Part shown: positions 16,496 through 23,922 of the stretch, in pieces
Position numbering within the stretch: position 1 is the first letter of the stretch
Layout: each line of letters opens with the position of its first letter
Origin: Peribacillus tepidiphilus
Lineage (GTDB): Bacteria; Bacillota; Bacilli; Bacillales; DSM-1321
Assembly: GCF_009466385.1 (NCBI RefSeq)
Contig: NZ_WIAQ01000013.1
Coordinates: forward strand, 1-56,671
Reading direction: 5' to 3'
Length of the DNA stretch: 56,671 bases
Position numbers and translations under genes: made by a program
Notes under the pieces: generated by a model
Told to the model about the DNA's origin: nothing
Database searches by the model: none
What the model saw: only the letters and a program-made list of their open reading frames with translations

Positions 16496-17359
16496 ATGCA
16501 AATGAGAGTCTCTGCAGTTCAATATCATCTTCATACCATCCATTCCTTTGAAGAATTTGCAAATCAAGTGGAGCATTATATAAAAACAGCCGAAGAATTT
16601 GATGCGGATTTTGTTCTTTTCCCTGAATTTTTTACAACACAACTCATGTCTATTGGTAATGATAAAGGCGAAGCCTTAACGATTGAAGAATTGCCGAATT
16701 TTACAGAACAATATCGTTCATTATTTATAAATCTTGCTAAAAAAACAAAGATGCACATCATCGGAGGTACCCATGTAATTCGTAAGGGTGACAAATTATA
16801 CAATGTTGCTCATTTGTTTTATCCAGATGGAAGGGTCGCGGAACAGGCAAAGCTTCATATCACTCCTACAGAAGTAAAAGAATGGAATATGAGTGCCGGA
16901 GAAGGCCTGGAAGTGTTTGAGACAGAAAAAGGAACCATTGCCATGCTAACCTGCTATGACATTGAATTTCCGGAAATTGTTCGAATGGCAAAGGCAAAGG
17001 GCGCTGATGTTATTTTCTGTCCATCTTGTACCGATGATCGTCACGGCTTCCATCGAGTTCGTTATACGAGCCATGCTAGAGCGGTAGAAAATCAAGTGTA
17101 TGTCGTAACAACAGGTACAGTTGGTTCTCTTCCAACAGTTGATTTTATGCGGGCGAATTTCGGGCAAGCAGCGGTGATTACACCGAACGATATTCCGTTC
17201 CCTCCGCGCGGCATCTTGGTAGAAGGGGAAATCAATCAAGATATGATTGTTACGGCAGATCTTAACCTCGAACTTCTGTATAAAGTTCGTGAGAGTGGCT
17301 CTGTTACAACTTGGCGTGACCGTCGTACAGATCTATATCCAGATTGGGAAACAAAATAA
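16496..17359 (+). CDS. Carbon-nitrogen hydrolase (nitrilase superfamily), 287 aa
   Basis: Nitrilase-superfamily amidohydrolase with a full catalytic triad: Glu44 in LFPEFF, Lys119 in EQAKLHI and Cys153 in LTCYDIEFPE. The sequence resembles the C-terminal hydrolase domain of B. subtilis YhcX, in which an acetyltransferase domain is fused to the nitrilase. Here the acetyltransferase is encoded separately right downstream, so the two probably act on one substrate. Which amide or nitrile is cleaved is unknown. The start has GAAAGAGGGGAG before ATG; three genes follow one another with gaps of 64 and 5 bp and form one operon. Confidence 0.9.
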   Translation: MQMRVSAVQYHLHTIHSFEEFANQVEHYIKTAEEFDADFVLFPEFFTTQLMSIGNDKGEALTIEELPNFTEQYRSLFINLAKKTKMHIIGGTHVIRKGDKLYNVAHLFYPDGRVAEQAKLHITPTEVKEWNMSAGEGLEVFETEKGTIAMLTCYDIEFPEIVRMAKAKGADVIFCPSCTDDRHGFHRVRYTSHARAVENQVYVVTTGTVGSLPTVDFMRANFGQAAVITPNDIPFPPRGILVEGEINQDMIVTADLNLELLYKVRESGSVTTWRDRRTDLYPDWETK

Positions 17360-17423
17360 TGATGGCTCACTCAAAGGCCACTATGTTATAGAAAAGAGCT
17401 TGCAATAATAAGGGGTGAACCTT

Positions 17424-18107
17424 ATGTATCGAAAAGAATTTTTTGTTTTCGACCAAGACAAGCCTGTCCCGGCGGTAATCCGTAATTATGAAGAAAAAGA
17501 CTTTCCTGGCTTAATTCGTATTCAACAGGAAAGCTTTCCTCCGCCGTTTCCATCTGAATTATGGTGGAATACAGAGCAGCTTAAAAATCATGTGACTCTC
17601 TTTCCAGAAGGAGCTTTATGTATCGAAGTAGATGGAGAAATTGCTGGTTCCATGACTGGTTTACTCGTTGACTTCGATCCTAATCATCCGGATCATTCCT
17701 GGGAAGAAATCACTGATAATGGCTATATCCGTAACCATAACCCGAACGGTAATACGTTATATGTTGTTGATATTGGTGTGCGTCCGGCCTATCGAAAGCT
17801 AGGATTGGGCAAGTGGATGATGTTATCCATGTATGAAGTTGTTGTTCATTTGGGTTTGGAGCGATTGCTTGGAGGAGGACGGATGCCAGGCTATCATAAA
17901 AAAGCAAATGAGATGACACCGGAACAATATCTTGATGCTGTGGTAAAAGGTGAACTAAAAGATCCAGTTATCACCTTCCTGCTTCGTTGTGGTCGTACTC
18001 CTGTTAAAGTGGTGGCTAACTATTTAGAGGATGAAGAATCACGTAATTATGCTGCCCTTATGGAGTGGAAAAACCCTTTTTACTCATCAATTAAAAAAGG
18101 AGAATAG
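17424..18107 (+). CDS. GNAT-family N-acetyltransferase, YhcX N-domain type, 227 aa
   Basis: Acetyl-CoA-dependent transferase domain. Motif A appears as VVDIGVRPAYRKLGLGKWMM (the R-x-x-G-x-G acetyl-CoA loop, about residues 113-132). The tract GGGRMPGYHKKANEMTPEQY and the ending NYAALMEWKNPFY are features of the acetyltransferase part of GNAT-nitrilase fusion proteins. The ATG at 17424 follows AAGGGGTGAA; an in-frame GTG at 17415 lies within that site. It is the second gene of the nitrilase operon, a split version of the usual fusion. Confidence 0.85.
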   Translation: MYRKEFFVFDQDKPVPAVIRNYEEKDFPGLIRIQQESFPPPFPSELWWNTEQLKNHVTLFPEGALCIEVDGEIAGSMTGLLVDFDPNHPDHSWEEITDNGYIRNHNPNGNTLYVVDIGVRPAYRKLGLGKWMMLSMYEVVVHLGLERLLGGGRMPGYHKKANEMTPEQYLDAVVKGELKDPVITFLLRCGRTPVKVVANYLEDEESRNYAALMEWKNPFYSSIKKGE

Positions 18108-18112
18108 TAAAA

Positions 18113-18784
18113 ATGGAATATCATCGAATTACAAATATACAAGATCCATTGTTTAAACAAATGCATCAATTGATGCAAGACGTATTCCCACCGGAAGAAG
18201 TATTAGAGTTTGATCTTTGGAAAGAGCCTTTAGAGGATCCGGGAATTCGAGTTTTTGTTGCCGTTCACAATGGGAAAGTAGTAGGGGCAACGGAGTATCG
18301 CTACTATGAAGATTTTAATGTCGCCATGACAGATTTTACAATCATTGGCCAGCCTGGTCTAGGAATCGGTCCATTTTTAGCTCAAAAGAGAGCAGAGGAT
18401 TTGAATTCATTGGCAGAAGCTAACGGTAAAAAGTTATTTGGCATGTTTGCGGAAATTTATGATCCATATCGTGTAGAGCATTATGAGTTTGGTGGAGTAA
18501 AGCCAATGGATCCTTATGTACGCCGTGAAGTATTGGCTCACCTTGGATATAAACGTCTTGATTTCCCTTATGTTCATCCTTCCTGGAACAATGATGGAGA
18601 GGCTGTAGAAGGGCTAGACCTTTGCTTCCTTCCAATGGAAGAAGGCGTCAATGAGCTGCAAACAGACCTTATCGTGAAATTCTTAAAACGCTATTATTCT
18701 GTTTTATCAAACAAACCACAGGCTTGGTATACCATGATTGAAAACCTAGAAGCGAAAGAAAAAGTAGCATTGTTACCAATTTAA
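18113..18784 (+). CDS. GNAT-like acetyltransferase, 223 aa
   Basis: Third gene of the operon, 5 bp after the previous stop, with AAAAGGAGAATAG before ATG. The N-terminal half looks like a GNAT fold (VFVAVHNGKVVGATEYRYYED strand-turn-strand, then GLGIGPFLAQKRAEDLNSLA as the cofactor loop), while the C-terminal half (ILRREV-like GYKRLDFPYVHPSWN and DLCFLPM) is family specific. It is not a copy of its neighbour. Acetyl- or aminoacyl-group transfer on the substrate handled by the nitrilase is plausible but unproven. Confidence 0.75.
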   Translation: MEYHRITNIQDPLFKQMHQLMQDVFPPEEVLEFDLWKEPLEDPGIRVFVAVHNGKVVGATEYRYYEDFNVAMTDFTIIGQPGLGIGPFLAQKRAEDLNSLAEANGKKLFGMFAEIYDPYRVEHYEFGGVKPMDPYVRREVLAHLGYKRLDFPYVHPSWNNDGEAVEGLDLCFLPMEEGVNELQTDLIVKFLKRYYSVLSNKPQAWYTMIENLEAKEKVALLPI

Positions 18785-18796
18785 TGATGAAAGAAT

Positions 18797-18917
18797 GAAG
18801 CTGACCTAAAACAAAGTGTGGCACCCATTGTTATTTAATATTGAAAACAGGAGAACTGTTTCTTATTTAAAGTAACTGTTAGCGGGAGTCAGGCACTTAT
18901 AGGTCAGCTTCTTTTTT
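18797..18917 (+). terminator. Terminator with an unusually long loop after the nitrilase-GNAT operon
   Basis: GAAGCTGACCTA (18797-18808) is perfectly complementary to TAGGTCAGCTTC (18900-18911), followed by TTTTTTG. The 91-nt loop contains its own small hairpin, AAACAG with CTGTTT near 18845-18860. The long loop suggests sequence has been inserted between the arms of an ordinary terminator. Confidence 0.7.
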
Positions 18918-19038
18918 GTTTTCATTGGATTTCTTTGTTAAACTCAGCTTAAGAAAATATTGCACAATATAGCTATGTATCGCATAATATGTATATATGC
19001 ATATCTGTTCATATATTCAATTATAGAGGTGTAATAAA

Positions 19039-19962
19039 ATGGGACATCATCATGGACATTCTCATGGACATGGACATTCACACTCGCATACCAATAACAA
19101 GAAAGCCTTGCTATGGTCCTTTATCTTAATCGCATCATTTATGGTTGTAGAAGTAATTGGGGGATTATTAACGAATAGTTTAGCTTTGTTGTCAGATGCA
19201 GGGCATATGCTAAGTGATGCTGCAGCCTTAGGTTTAAGCTTTTTCGCGATTAAATTAGGAGAGAGAAAGGCTTCATCCACCAAAACGTTCGGATATAAAC
19301 GGTTTGAAATTATTGCTGCGGCACTAAACGGGTTAACCTTGATTTTGATTTCTTTCTACATTTTTTTTGAAGCCTATCACAGATTTCTCAATCCTCCAGA
19401 AGTTCAAAGTGTAGGGATGCTTTCAATCTCTGTTACGGGGTTGTTGGTGAACATCGTAGCTGCTTGGATTTTGATGAGCGGGGATAAAGATGATAATTTA
19501 AATGTTAAAAGTGCATTCCTGCACGTGATTGGGGATATGCTCGGTTCAGTGGGGGCCATTATAGCGGCTTTGATGATTATGTTCTTTGGATGGGGGCTTG
19601 CAGATCCAATTGCAAGTATCATTGTGGCTATTCTTATCATGATTAGTGGGTGGAGAGTAATAAGAGAAACTTTCCACGTGTTGATGGAAGGTACCCCTAG
19701 ACATTTAGATTTAGACATAATCAGAAAATCTCTCCAAAGCATCCCTCATGTAAGAGATGTTCATGATGTCCATACTTGGTCATTGACTTCTGAGCTTCCT
19801 ATGTTTAGCTGCCATATTAGTATGGAAGCTGAGGGGAATCATGATCAAATTTTGCATCAAGCTCAAACGATTTTACATGATGAGTTCCATATAGAACACA
19901 GCACCATTCAAGTTGAACATATTGAAAAAGGCTGTCCTAGTAAGCATGGGACTTGTAATTAA
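19039..19962 (+). CDS. czcD: CzcD, cation diffusion facilitator (Zn/Cd/Co export), 307 aa
   Basis: Exports divalent metal ions in exchange for protons (and K+ in B. subtilis). The N-terminus is a histidine-rich cytoplasmic tail with nine His in residues 3-17. Six membrane helices follow with the metal-site pairs in HMLSD (His56, Asp60) and HVIGD (about 163-167); the C-terminal cytoplasmic domain includes HDVHTWSLTS and ends in a Cys-containing tail, GCPSKHGTCN. The start has AGAGGTGTAA. It converges on the metal sensor gene czrA, whose product is the expected repressor; the region upstream has TGTTCATAT and ATATGCATAT elements that could be its operator. Confidence 0.93.
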   Translation: MGHHHGHSHGHGHSHSHTNNKKALLWSFILIASFMVVEVIGGLLTNSLALLSDAGHMLSDAAALGLSFFAIKLGERKASSTKTFGYKRFEIIAAALNGLTLILISFYIFFEAYHRFLNPPEVQSVGMLSISVTGLLVNIVAAWILMSGDKDDNLNVKSAFLHVIGDMLGSVGAIIAALMIMFFGWGLADPIASIIVAILIMISGWRVIRETFHVLMEGTPRHLDLDIIRKSLQSIPHVRDVHDVHTWSLTSELPMFSCHISMEAEGNHDQILHQAQTILHDEFHIEHSTIQVEHIEKGCPSKHGTCN

Positions 19963-20002
19963 TATGATAGTCAATTCGTAGTTAAGAGCTAGATCATCGT
20001 AT

Positions 20003-20058
20003 AAAGCTGAGTCGAAAGGTTGTTGACTAACAACACTTTTGGCTCAGCTTTTGCTTTT
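20003..20058 (+). terminator. Terminator between czcD and czrA
   Basis: AAAGCTGAGTC pairs with GGCTCAGCTTT and an inner GTTG/CAAC stem extends it; the tail is TTGCTTTTA. Confidence 0.85.
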
Positions 20059-20117
20059 ATTAGAGCGGACTAGCCAGGAATCTCGTGACTTTAGCCATGA
20101 GAGGTTCAAATTTAAGA

Positions 20118-20444
20118 TTAATGGTGATTGGCATGCTCAATCATTTTCTTTAGGATGTCCATAACATGATTATCATCATATGAGTAGAATAGAGTGGTAC
20201 CTTCTCTTCTAAATTTTACAAGCCGGAAATTTTTTAAAAACCTTAATTGGTGAGAGACTGTAGATTGATGTAATGCTAACTTTTCAGCGATTTCGTTTAC
20301 AGAGTGTTCTCCTGAAAACAATAAATGCAAAATTTTAATTCTTGTTGGATCCGCCAGAGCTTTAAAGGTTTGTGAAACGATGAATAGCGTCTCTTCATCG
20401 AGAGTATTTCTTTGATTAGAAGCGTCTTTGTTTTCTTTTTCCAA
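20118..20444 (-). CDS. czrA: CzrA, ArsR-family metal-sensing repressor, 108 aa
   Basis: Winged-helix repressor that releases DNA on binding Zn, Co or Ni. The recognition helix is [16 protein letters not shown]. The C-terminal helix carries the alpha5 metal site with CzrA spacing: Asp91, His93, then His104 and His107 of the partner subunit (D-x-H, eleven residues, H-x-x-H). That pattern points to zinc/cobalt rather than arsenic or cadmium sensing through cysteines. It converges with czcD, its likely target. A GGAGGGGAAAG site lies before the ATG. Confidence 0.93.
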   Translation of the reverse strand: MEKENKDASNQRNTLDEETLFIVSQTFKALADPTRIKILHLLFSGEHSVNEIAEKLALHQSTVSHQLRFLKNFRLVKFRREGTTLFYSYDDNHVMDILKKMIEHANHH

Positions 20445-20516
20445 TTACTTTCCCCTCCTTTTTATACAGATTTCAAGTTCACACTATGTAATTATTTTAA
20501 CAGGAATACATGAAAA

Positions 20517-20546
20517 TAGAAAAAAGCAGCTTTCGAAGCTGCTTTT
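20517..20546 (-). terminator. Terminator behind the 69-aa gene and its repeat array
   Basis: AAAAGCAGCTT and AAGCTGCTTTT pair around TCG. On the minus strand the stem continues into TTTTTTCTATTTT. It sits between the czrA start and the 20624-20760 array. Confidence 0.75.
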
Positions 20547-20623
20547 AGACAAGGTCTATTTTTTGCATATTCAGAAGGATTAGATACGCTTATCATTCGG
20601 ATAGAACTGTGATTTGGAATAGG

Positions 20624-20760
20624 AAATCGGTTGTCATTCCGATATATCGGTCGTCAGCGGTAAAATATCGGTCGTCAATCCGATATATCGGTCGTCAGCG
20701 GTAATATATCGGTCGTCAGCGGTAGGAAATGAGCCGTCATCTCGATATATCGATCATTGT
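20624..20760. repeat. 21-bp array of the TATCGGTCGTCAG family
   Basis: Six units start near 20624, 20645, 20666, 20686, 20707 and 20728 (spacing 21, 21, 20, 21, 21). The best ones read TATCGGTCGTCAGCGGTA plus three bases; the first and last are decayed (AAATCGGTTGTCATTC and GAGCCGTCATCTCG). The array directly follows the stop codon of the 69-aa gene. The same unit is found inverted at 8500-8569. Confidence 0.9.
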
Positions 20761-20765
20761 ACCCC

Positions 20766-20975
20766 TCATTGAGATGGACTCCCATCCTCTGGTTTGACTG
20801 AATCCTCTGCGATGACGCGGAGCTCTTGGTAAAAGAAATCGTGGTTGCAGCCTTCATGTTCCGAAGTGCTTTCTTTATTTACAATTTCTTGTAATTCTCC
20901 GGTATCACCTTTGGCATTGATGATTTCTACAAGCTGTATAAGTTCCTCAGCAGAACGGTCTTCTTTTTTCTTCAA
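20766..20975 (-). CDS. Hypothetical small protein, 69 aa, TTG start
   Basis: A charged soluble protein (MKKKEDRSAEELIQLVEIINAK at its start, broken here at residue 20 of interest) with a short EHEGCNHDF element. I recognise no family. AGGAGGGA lies 8 bases before the TTG at 20975, a near-ideal arrangement that supports a real gene. It is flanked by 21-bp arrays of two different families, one right after its stop and one upstream of its start. Confidence 0.6.
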   Translation of the reverse strand: MKKKEDRSAEELIQLVEIINAKGDTGELQEIVNKESTSEHEGCNHDFFYQELRVIAEDSVKPEDGSPSQ

Positions 20976-21052
20976 GAAACATCCCTCCTAAATTTTATCG
21001 TGTCCGTATTTCACATGGATTAGCCAGAAGTTTTTCCTCATTCTGTACAAAT

Positions 21053-21178
21053 AGGTTGAATTATTGTTGAAACGGGTTGAATTATTGTTGGGACGGGTTG
21101 AATTATTTAGAGAACCGGTTGAATTGTTAAAAAAACCGGTTGAAATATCTCAAAAACCAGTTGAATATTATGAATAAA
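21053..21178. repeat. Second locus of the GGGTTGAATTATT 21-bp family
   Basis: Six units at 21053, 21074, 21095, 21116, 21137 and 21158, exactly 21 bp apart. The third, GGGTTGAATTATTTAGAG plus AAC, differs by one or two bases from the units at 7014-7391; the others are more diverged. Orientation on the strand is the same as in the first locus. The 20976-21308 gap holds nothing else except the start region of moaD. Confidence 0.92.
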
Positions 21179-21308
21179 ACCGGGAGTAAGTCTCTCCATC
21201 TTCCTTTTTAAAAAAACATAAAAGAAAGATTCTATTAAAATGAAAGTGCTTTCGTGACATAGTAGACATAAAGATTTAATATAGAAATAAGAAGAAGGGG
21301 GTCGCGCT

Positions 21309-21581
21309 ATGCAAGTAAAAGTATTCGCCAACCTCAGGCAAATATGCGGTGGAGTAACAGTTGAAGTGAAGCCCGATGGGAATATGGTCATTGATGTGCT
21401 GAACAAAATGATTGAGATGTATCCAGATTTAAAGGAAGAAATCTTTACCGAGGAAAAAGAGTTGAAGCCTTTCGTTCATGTGTATGTAAACGGTAAAAAT
21501 ATTATCCATGATAAAGGGTTACAAACAAAGGTAAAAGATACCGACCAGTTCGCGCTTTTTCCACCTGTGGCAGGTGGTTAA
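21309..21581 (+). CDS. MoaD/ThiS-like sulfur carrier protein, 90 aa
   Basis: Beta-grasp ubiquitin-like protein ending in FPPVAGG; the C-terminal Gly-Gly is adenylated and thiocarboxylated to donate sulfur to molybdopterin (or the tungsten pyranopterin). The N-terminus MQVKVFANLRQICGG and the closing DTDQFALFPPVAGG are typical MoaD features. AGAAGGGGGTCG lies before the ATG. Position next to the aldehyde:ferredoxin oxidoreductase gene and the MoeB-like activator indicates a carrier dedicated to that enzyme's cofactor rather than the housekeeping MoaD. Confidence 0.9.
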   Translation: MQVKVFANLRQICGGVTVEVKPDGNMVIDVLNKMIEMYPDLKEEIFTEEKELKPFVHVYVNGKNIIHDKGLQTKVKDTDQFALFPPVAGG

Positions 21582-21582
21582 T

Positions 21583-21855
21583 ATGACGAGCAAGCAATTG
21601 GAGTTTCGGGGTATTCCTATTAACCATCTTGCCATGTACTTGGAAGAGCTAGGTGGAGAGAGGATAACAGACAACATGCCGTTTCTTTATAAAGGAGATG
21701 GATGGACCGCAAACATTATAACAGAGCAAGAAATTGCTTTTACTTCCGTTTTCAAGGTAAATGCCGTCCAAATTTTATTTACGGCAAACGATGAAGAAAC
21801 ATTAAAACAGCTTATAAAAAACTATCGTTATAAAACTACAAGAATCGGTGGATAA
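21583..21855 (+). CDS. Small partner of the AOR/MoaD cluster (MoaD-related C-terminal domain-like), 90 aa
   Basis: Follows moaD directly, sharing its end (TAATATG) and using AGGTGG as ribosome binding site. The sequence starts KQLEFRGIPINHLAMYLEEL, has a GDGWTANI turn, and ends in NYRYKTTRIGG. The RGIP...HL...YLEELGG pattern recalls the extra C-terminal domain fused to MoaD in some thermophiles (DUF1952-like), here as a separate protein; I hold this as a likely but unproven match. It also ends in Gly-Gly. Role inferred: assembly or insertion of the tungsten cofactor. Confidence 0.7.
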   Translation: MTSKQLEFRGIPINHLAMYLEELGGERITDNMPFLYKGDGWTANIITEQEIAFTSVFKVNAVQILFTANDEETLKQLIKNYRYKTTRIGG

Positions 21856-21908
21856 AGATCTTCAAAATGATAGAAACAAGGTAAGGGGGAAGCCTTGTAA
21901 AAGAGAAA

Positions 21909-21944
21909 AGCTGAGTCAAAAGTATTAACCACCATTTGACTCAG
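21909..21944. terminator. Bidirectional hairpin between the moaD pair and the AOR gene
   Basis: GCTGAGTCAAA (21909-21919) pairs with TTTGACTCAGC (21934-21944). On the minus strand it is followed by TTTTCTCTTTT, serving the AOR gene; the plus side has ATTTATTTTG. Confidence 0.75.
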
Positions 21945-21976
21945 CATTTATTTTGTAGCAACTACATGATCAACAT

Positions 21977-23794
21977 TTAGACTAATTGCTTAATTCCTAG
22001 CTCTTGCAATTTTTCCTCAGGAACGACGCCGTCTTTCCAGCCGCGTACCTGGTAATATTCATCTAGCATGATATCCATTCTACTGACAGAGCCGGAACTG
22101 TTTCCTGTAGCAGGTTCTTCTGTAAAGCGTTTTGGTAAATAATCATCTTCACGCTTGTTAAAGCCTGCAAGATTATTGTAGTAGCGCTCTAGGTTGTAGA
22201 TTCTTTCTCCAGCCTTCATAACATCGTCAGCCGTCATTGGAATACCTGTCATTGTGCTGTATTGCTCTGCATAATGTTCGGCGTTTTCAGAGAAGGAAGA
22301 GAATTTGCATATGTTCATAGAGTCAGAGAAGGCAAGTAAGTCTTGGAATATTTTAAGCAGCTCTCCTTTTCCTTTAGGCTCTAAGCGGTCAGTTGGTTCA
22401 GGAATACCGGCAATTTCACTAGCTACAGTATATCCACGCAAATGGCAAGCTCCACGGTTGCTTGTCGCATACCCAAGGCCAATTCCTTGGATGCCACGAG
22501 GATCATATGCAGGGATGGATTGTCCTTTTACAGACATGGATAATTCAGGTGCACCCCATAATGCGGTGGCTCTAGCTGGACCTTCAGCAAGAACATCTCC
22601 AAATCCTTCACGATAAGCGATTTTGCGTGTCATTTCGATCATACGGTCTGCATCGCCCCAATCAAGTCTTTCTAAAATGAGGCCCTTTTCGTACGCTTCC
22701 ATAGCAGAAGAGAAAGCGTTTCCAAGTTCAATCGTGTCTATTCCATATTCGTTACAGCGGTCAATTAAATAGGCAATTGCTTCACTGTTACTTAGTCCGC
22801 TGTTTGCACCGAGCGCCCATGCAGATTCGAATTCGAAGCTTTCCACTCTCGTTTTATATTTTCCCTCTTTTACTTCAACTTCGATTTTGCAAGCGACTGG
22901 ACAAGCGTGACATGTATTGTTTGCAACGAGCAAGTGCTCGTTTACATACTCTCCGCTATGCTTTTCTGCTTCATCCCAATGGGTAAATTGAGAGTTTTTC
23001 GTAGGAAGTGCCCCGACTTCATTAATTAAGTTCGTTAAAACATTGGTACCATATACGGATAATCCACCTTTACGCGGAGCGGTGAGACCGCCTTCCAAAA
23101 TCGCTTTTACTGCTTTTTTATTGGCAGCGGTGTATTCATCCTTTTGCTTCGGCTCAGGCATGTTTCCTTTTTGCTCAGCCTTAATCACAATGGCTTTTAG
23201 GTTTTTATAGCCTGCAACTGCTCCTGTCCCGCCTCTACCAGCAGCTCGGTCATGCTCGTTTATGAAGCATGCATACCGGACCAAGTTTTCTCCGGCTTGC
23301 CCGATTGCCATAACGCTCAAATTTTCTTCACCGTATTGATCTTTCATTGCCTGAACAGTGGCGCGCGTACTTAATCCCCATAGGTGGGAAGCATCACGAA
23401 GCTCCGCTGTACCATTTTCGATAAATAAATAAACGGGCTTGTCACTTTTACCTTTAAATAAAATATTATCAAAACCAGCCCATTTTAATCTTGCTGCTGT
23501 CCATCCGCCCATATGAGAGTCTGTCACCGTTCCTGTTAGAGGAGATTTTGTTACAACAGCAAGACGTCCGCTCATAGAAGAACGAGAACCCGTCACCGGT
23601 CCTGTCATGATGCAAAGCAAGTTCTCTTCCGAAAATGGCTCTACTTCAGGACCATTATCCAACATGTACTTTACGCCCAGGCCGCGTCCGCCAATATATT
23701 TTTTGGCGTCGTCTTCATTAATATTCCGATAGCTTACTGATCCACTGGACAAATCTACTACTGCTTCCTTGTTCTTAAAACCGCCAAGATTCAT
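21977..23794 (-). CDS. aor: Aldehyde:ferredoxin oxidoreductase (tungsten pterin enzyme), 605 aa
   Basis: Oxidises aldehydes to acids (or works in reverse) with ferredoxin, using a tungsten bis-pyranopterin and one [4Fe-4S] cluster. The cluster ligands fit Pyrococcus AOR: CHACPVAC near residues 295-302 (C-x2-C-x3-C) and a fourth Cys in SMNICKF near 496. The N-terminal domain has YIGGRGLGVKY and TGPVTGSRSSMSGRL; pterin-binding residues lie in RAAGRGGTGAV near 183 and YDPRGIQGIGLGYATSNRGACH near 430. Length is that of the family. It converges with the moaD pair and diverges from the MoeB-like gene. An organism carrying it needs tungstate or molybdate uptake, not seen here. Confidence 0.95.
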   Translation of the reverse strand: MNLGGFKNKEAVVDLSSGSVSYRNINEDDAKKYIGGRGLGVKYMLDNGPEVEPFSEENLLCIMTGPVTGSRSSMSGRLAVVTKSPLTGTVTDSHMGGWTAARLKWAGFDNILFKGKSDKPVYLFIENGTAELRDASHLWGLSTRATVQAMKDQYGEENLSVMAIGQAGENLVRYACFINEHDRAAGRGGTGAVAGYKNLKAIVIKAEQKGNMPEPKQKDEYTAANKKAVKAILEGGLTAPRKGGLSVYGTNVLTNLINEVGALPTKNSQFTHWDEAEKHSGEYVNEHLLVANNTCHACPVACKIEVEVKEGKYKTRVESFEFESAWALGANSGLSNSEAIAYLIDRCNEYGIDTIELGNAFSSAMEAYEKGLILERLDWGDADRMIEMTRKIAYREGFGDVLAEGPARATALWGAPELSMSVKGQSIPAYDPRGIQGIGLGYATSNRGACHLRGYTVASEIAGIPEPTDRLEPKGKGELLKIFQDLLAFSDSMNICKFSSFSENAEHYAEQYSTMTGIPMTADDVMKAGERIYNLERYYNNLAGFNKREDDYLPKRFTEEPATGNSSGSVSRMDIMLDEYYQVRGWKDGVVPEEKLQELGIKQLV

Positions 23795-23867
23795 TTCATT
23801 TCCCCCTCTATTGGTAAAATTTGAGTTAAAAGACTCTAATTTTATTATATTTTAAATTTTAAAAAAA

Positions 23868-23895
23868 TTACAAACTTTATTATAATAAATTGTAA
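23868..23895. promoter_or_regulatory. Hyphenated palindrome between the divergent AOR and MoeB-like genes
   Basis: TTACAA-A-CTTTATT and AATAAA-TTGTAA are nearly symmetrical around 23881, in the 128-bp gap that must contain both promoters. A shared operator is possible; the bases are only A/T with few C/G, so chance is not excluded. Confidence 0.4.
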
Positions 23896-23922
23896 TACTT
23901 TTATTGATATGGGGAGATCGAA

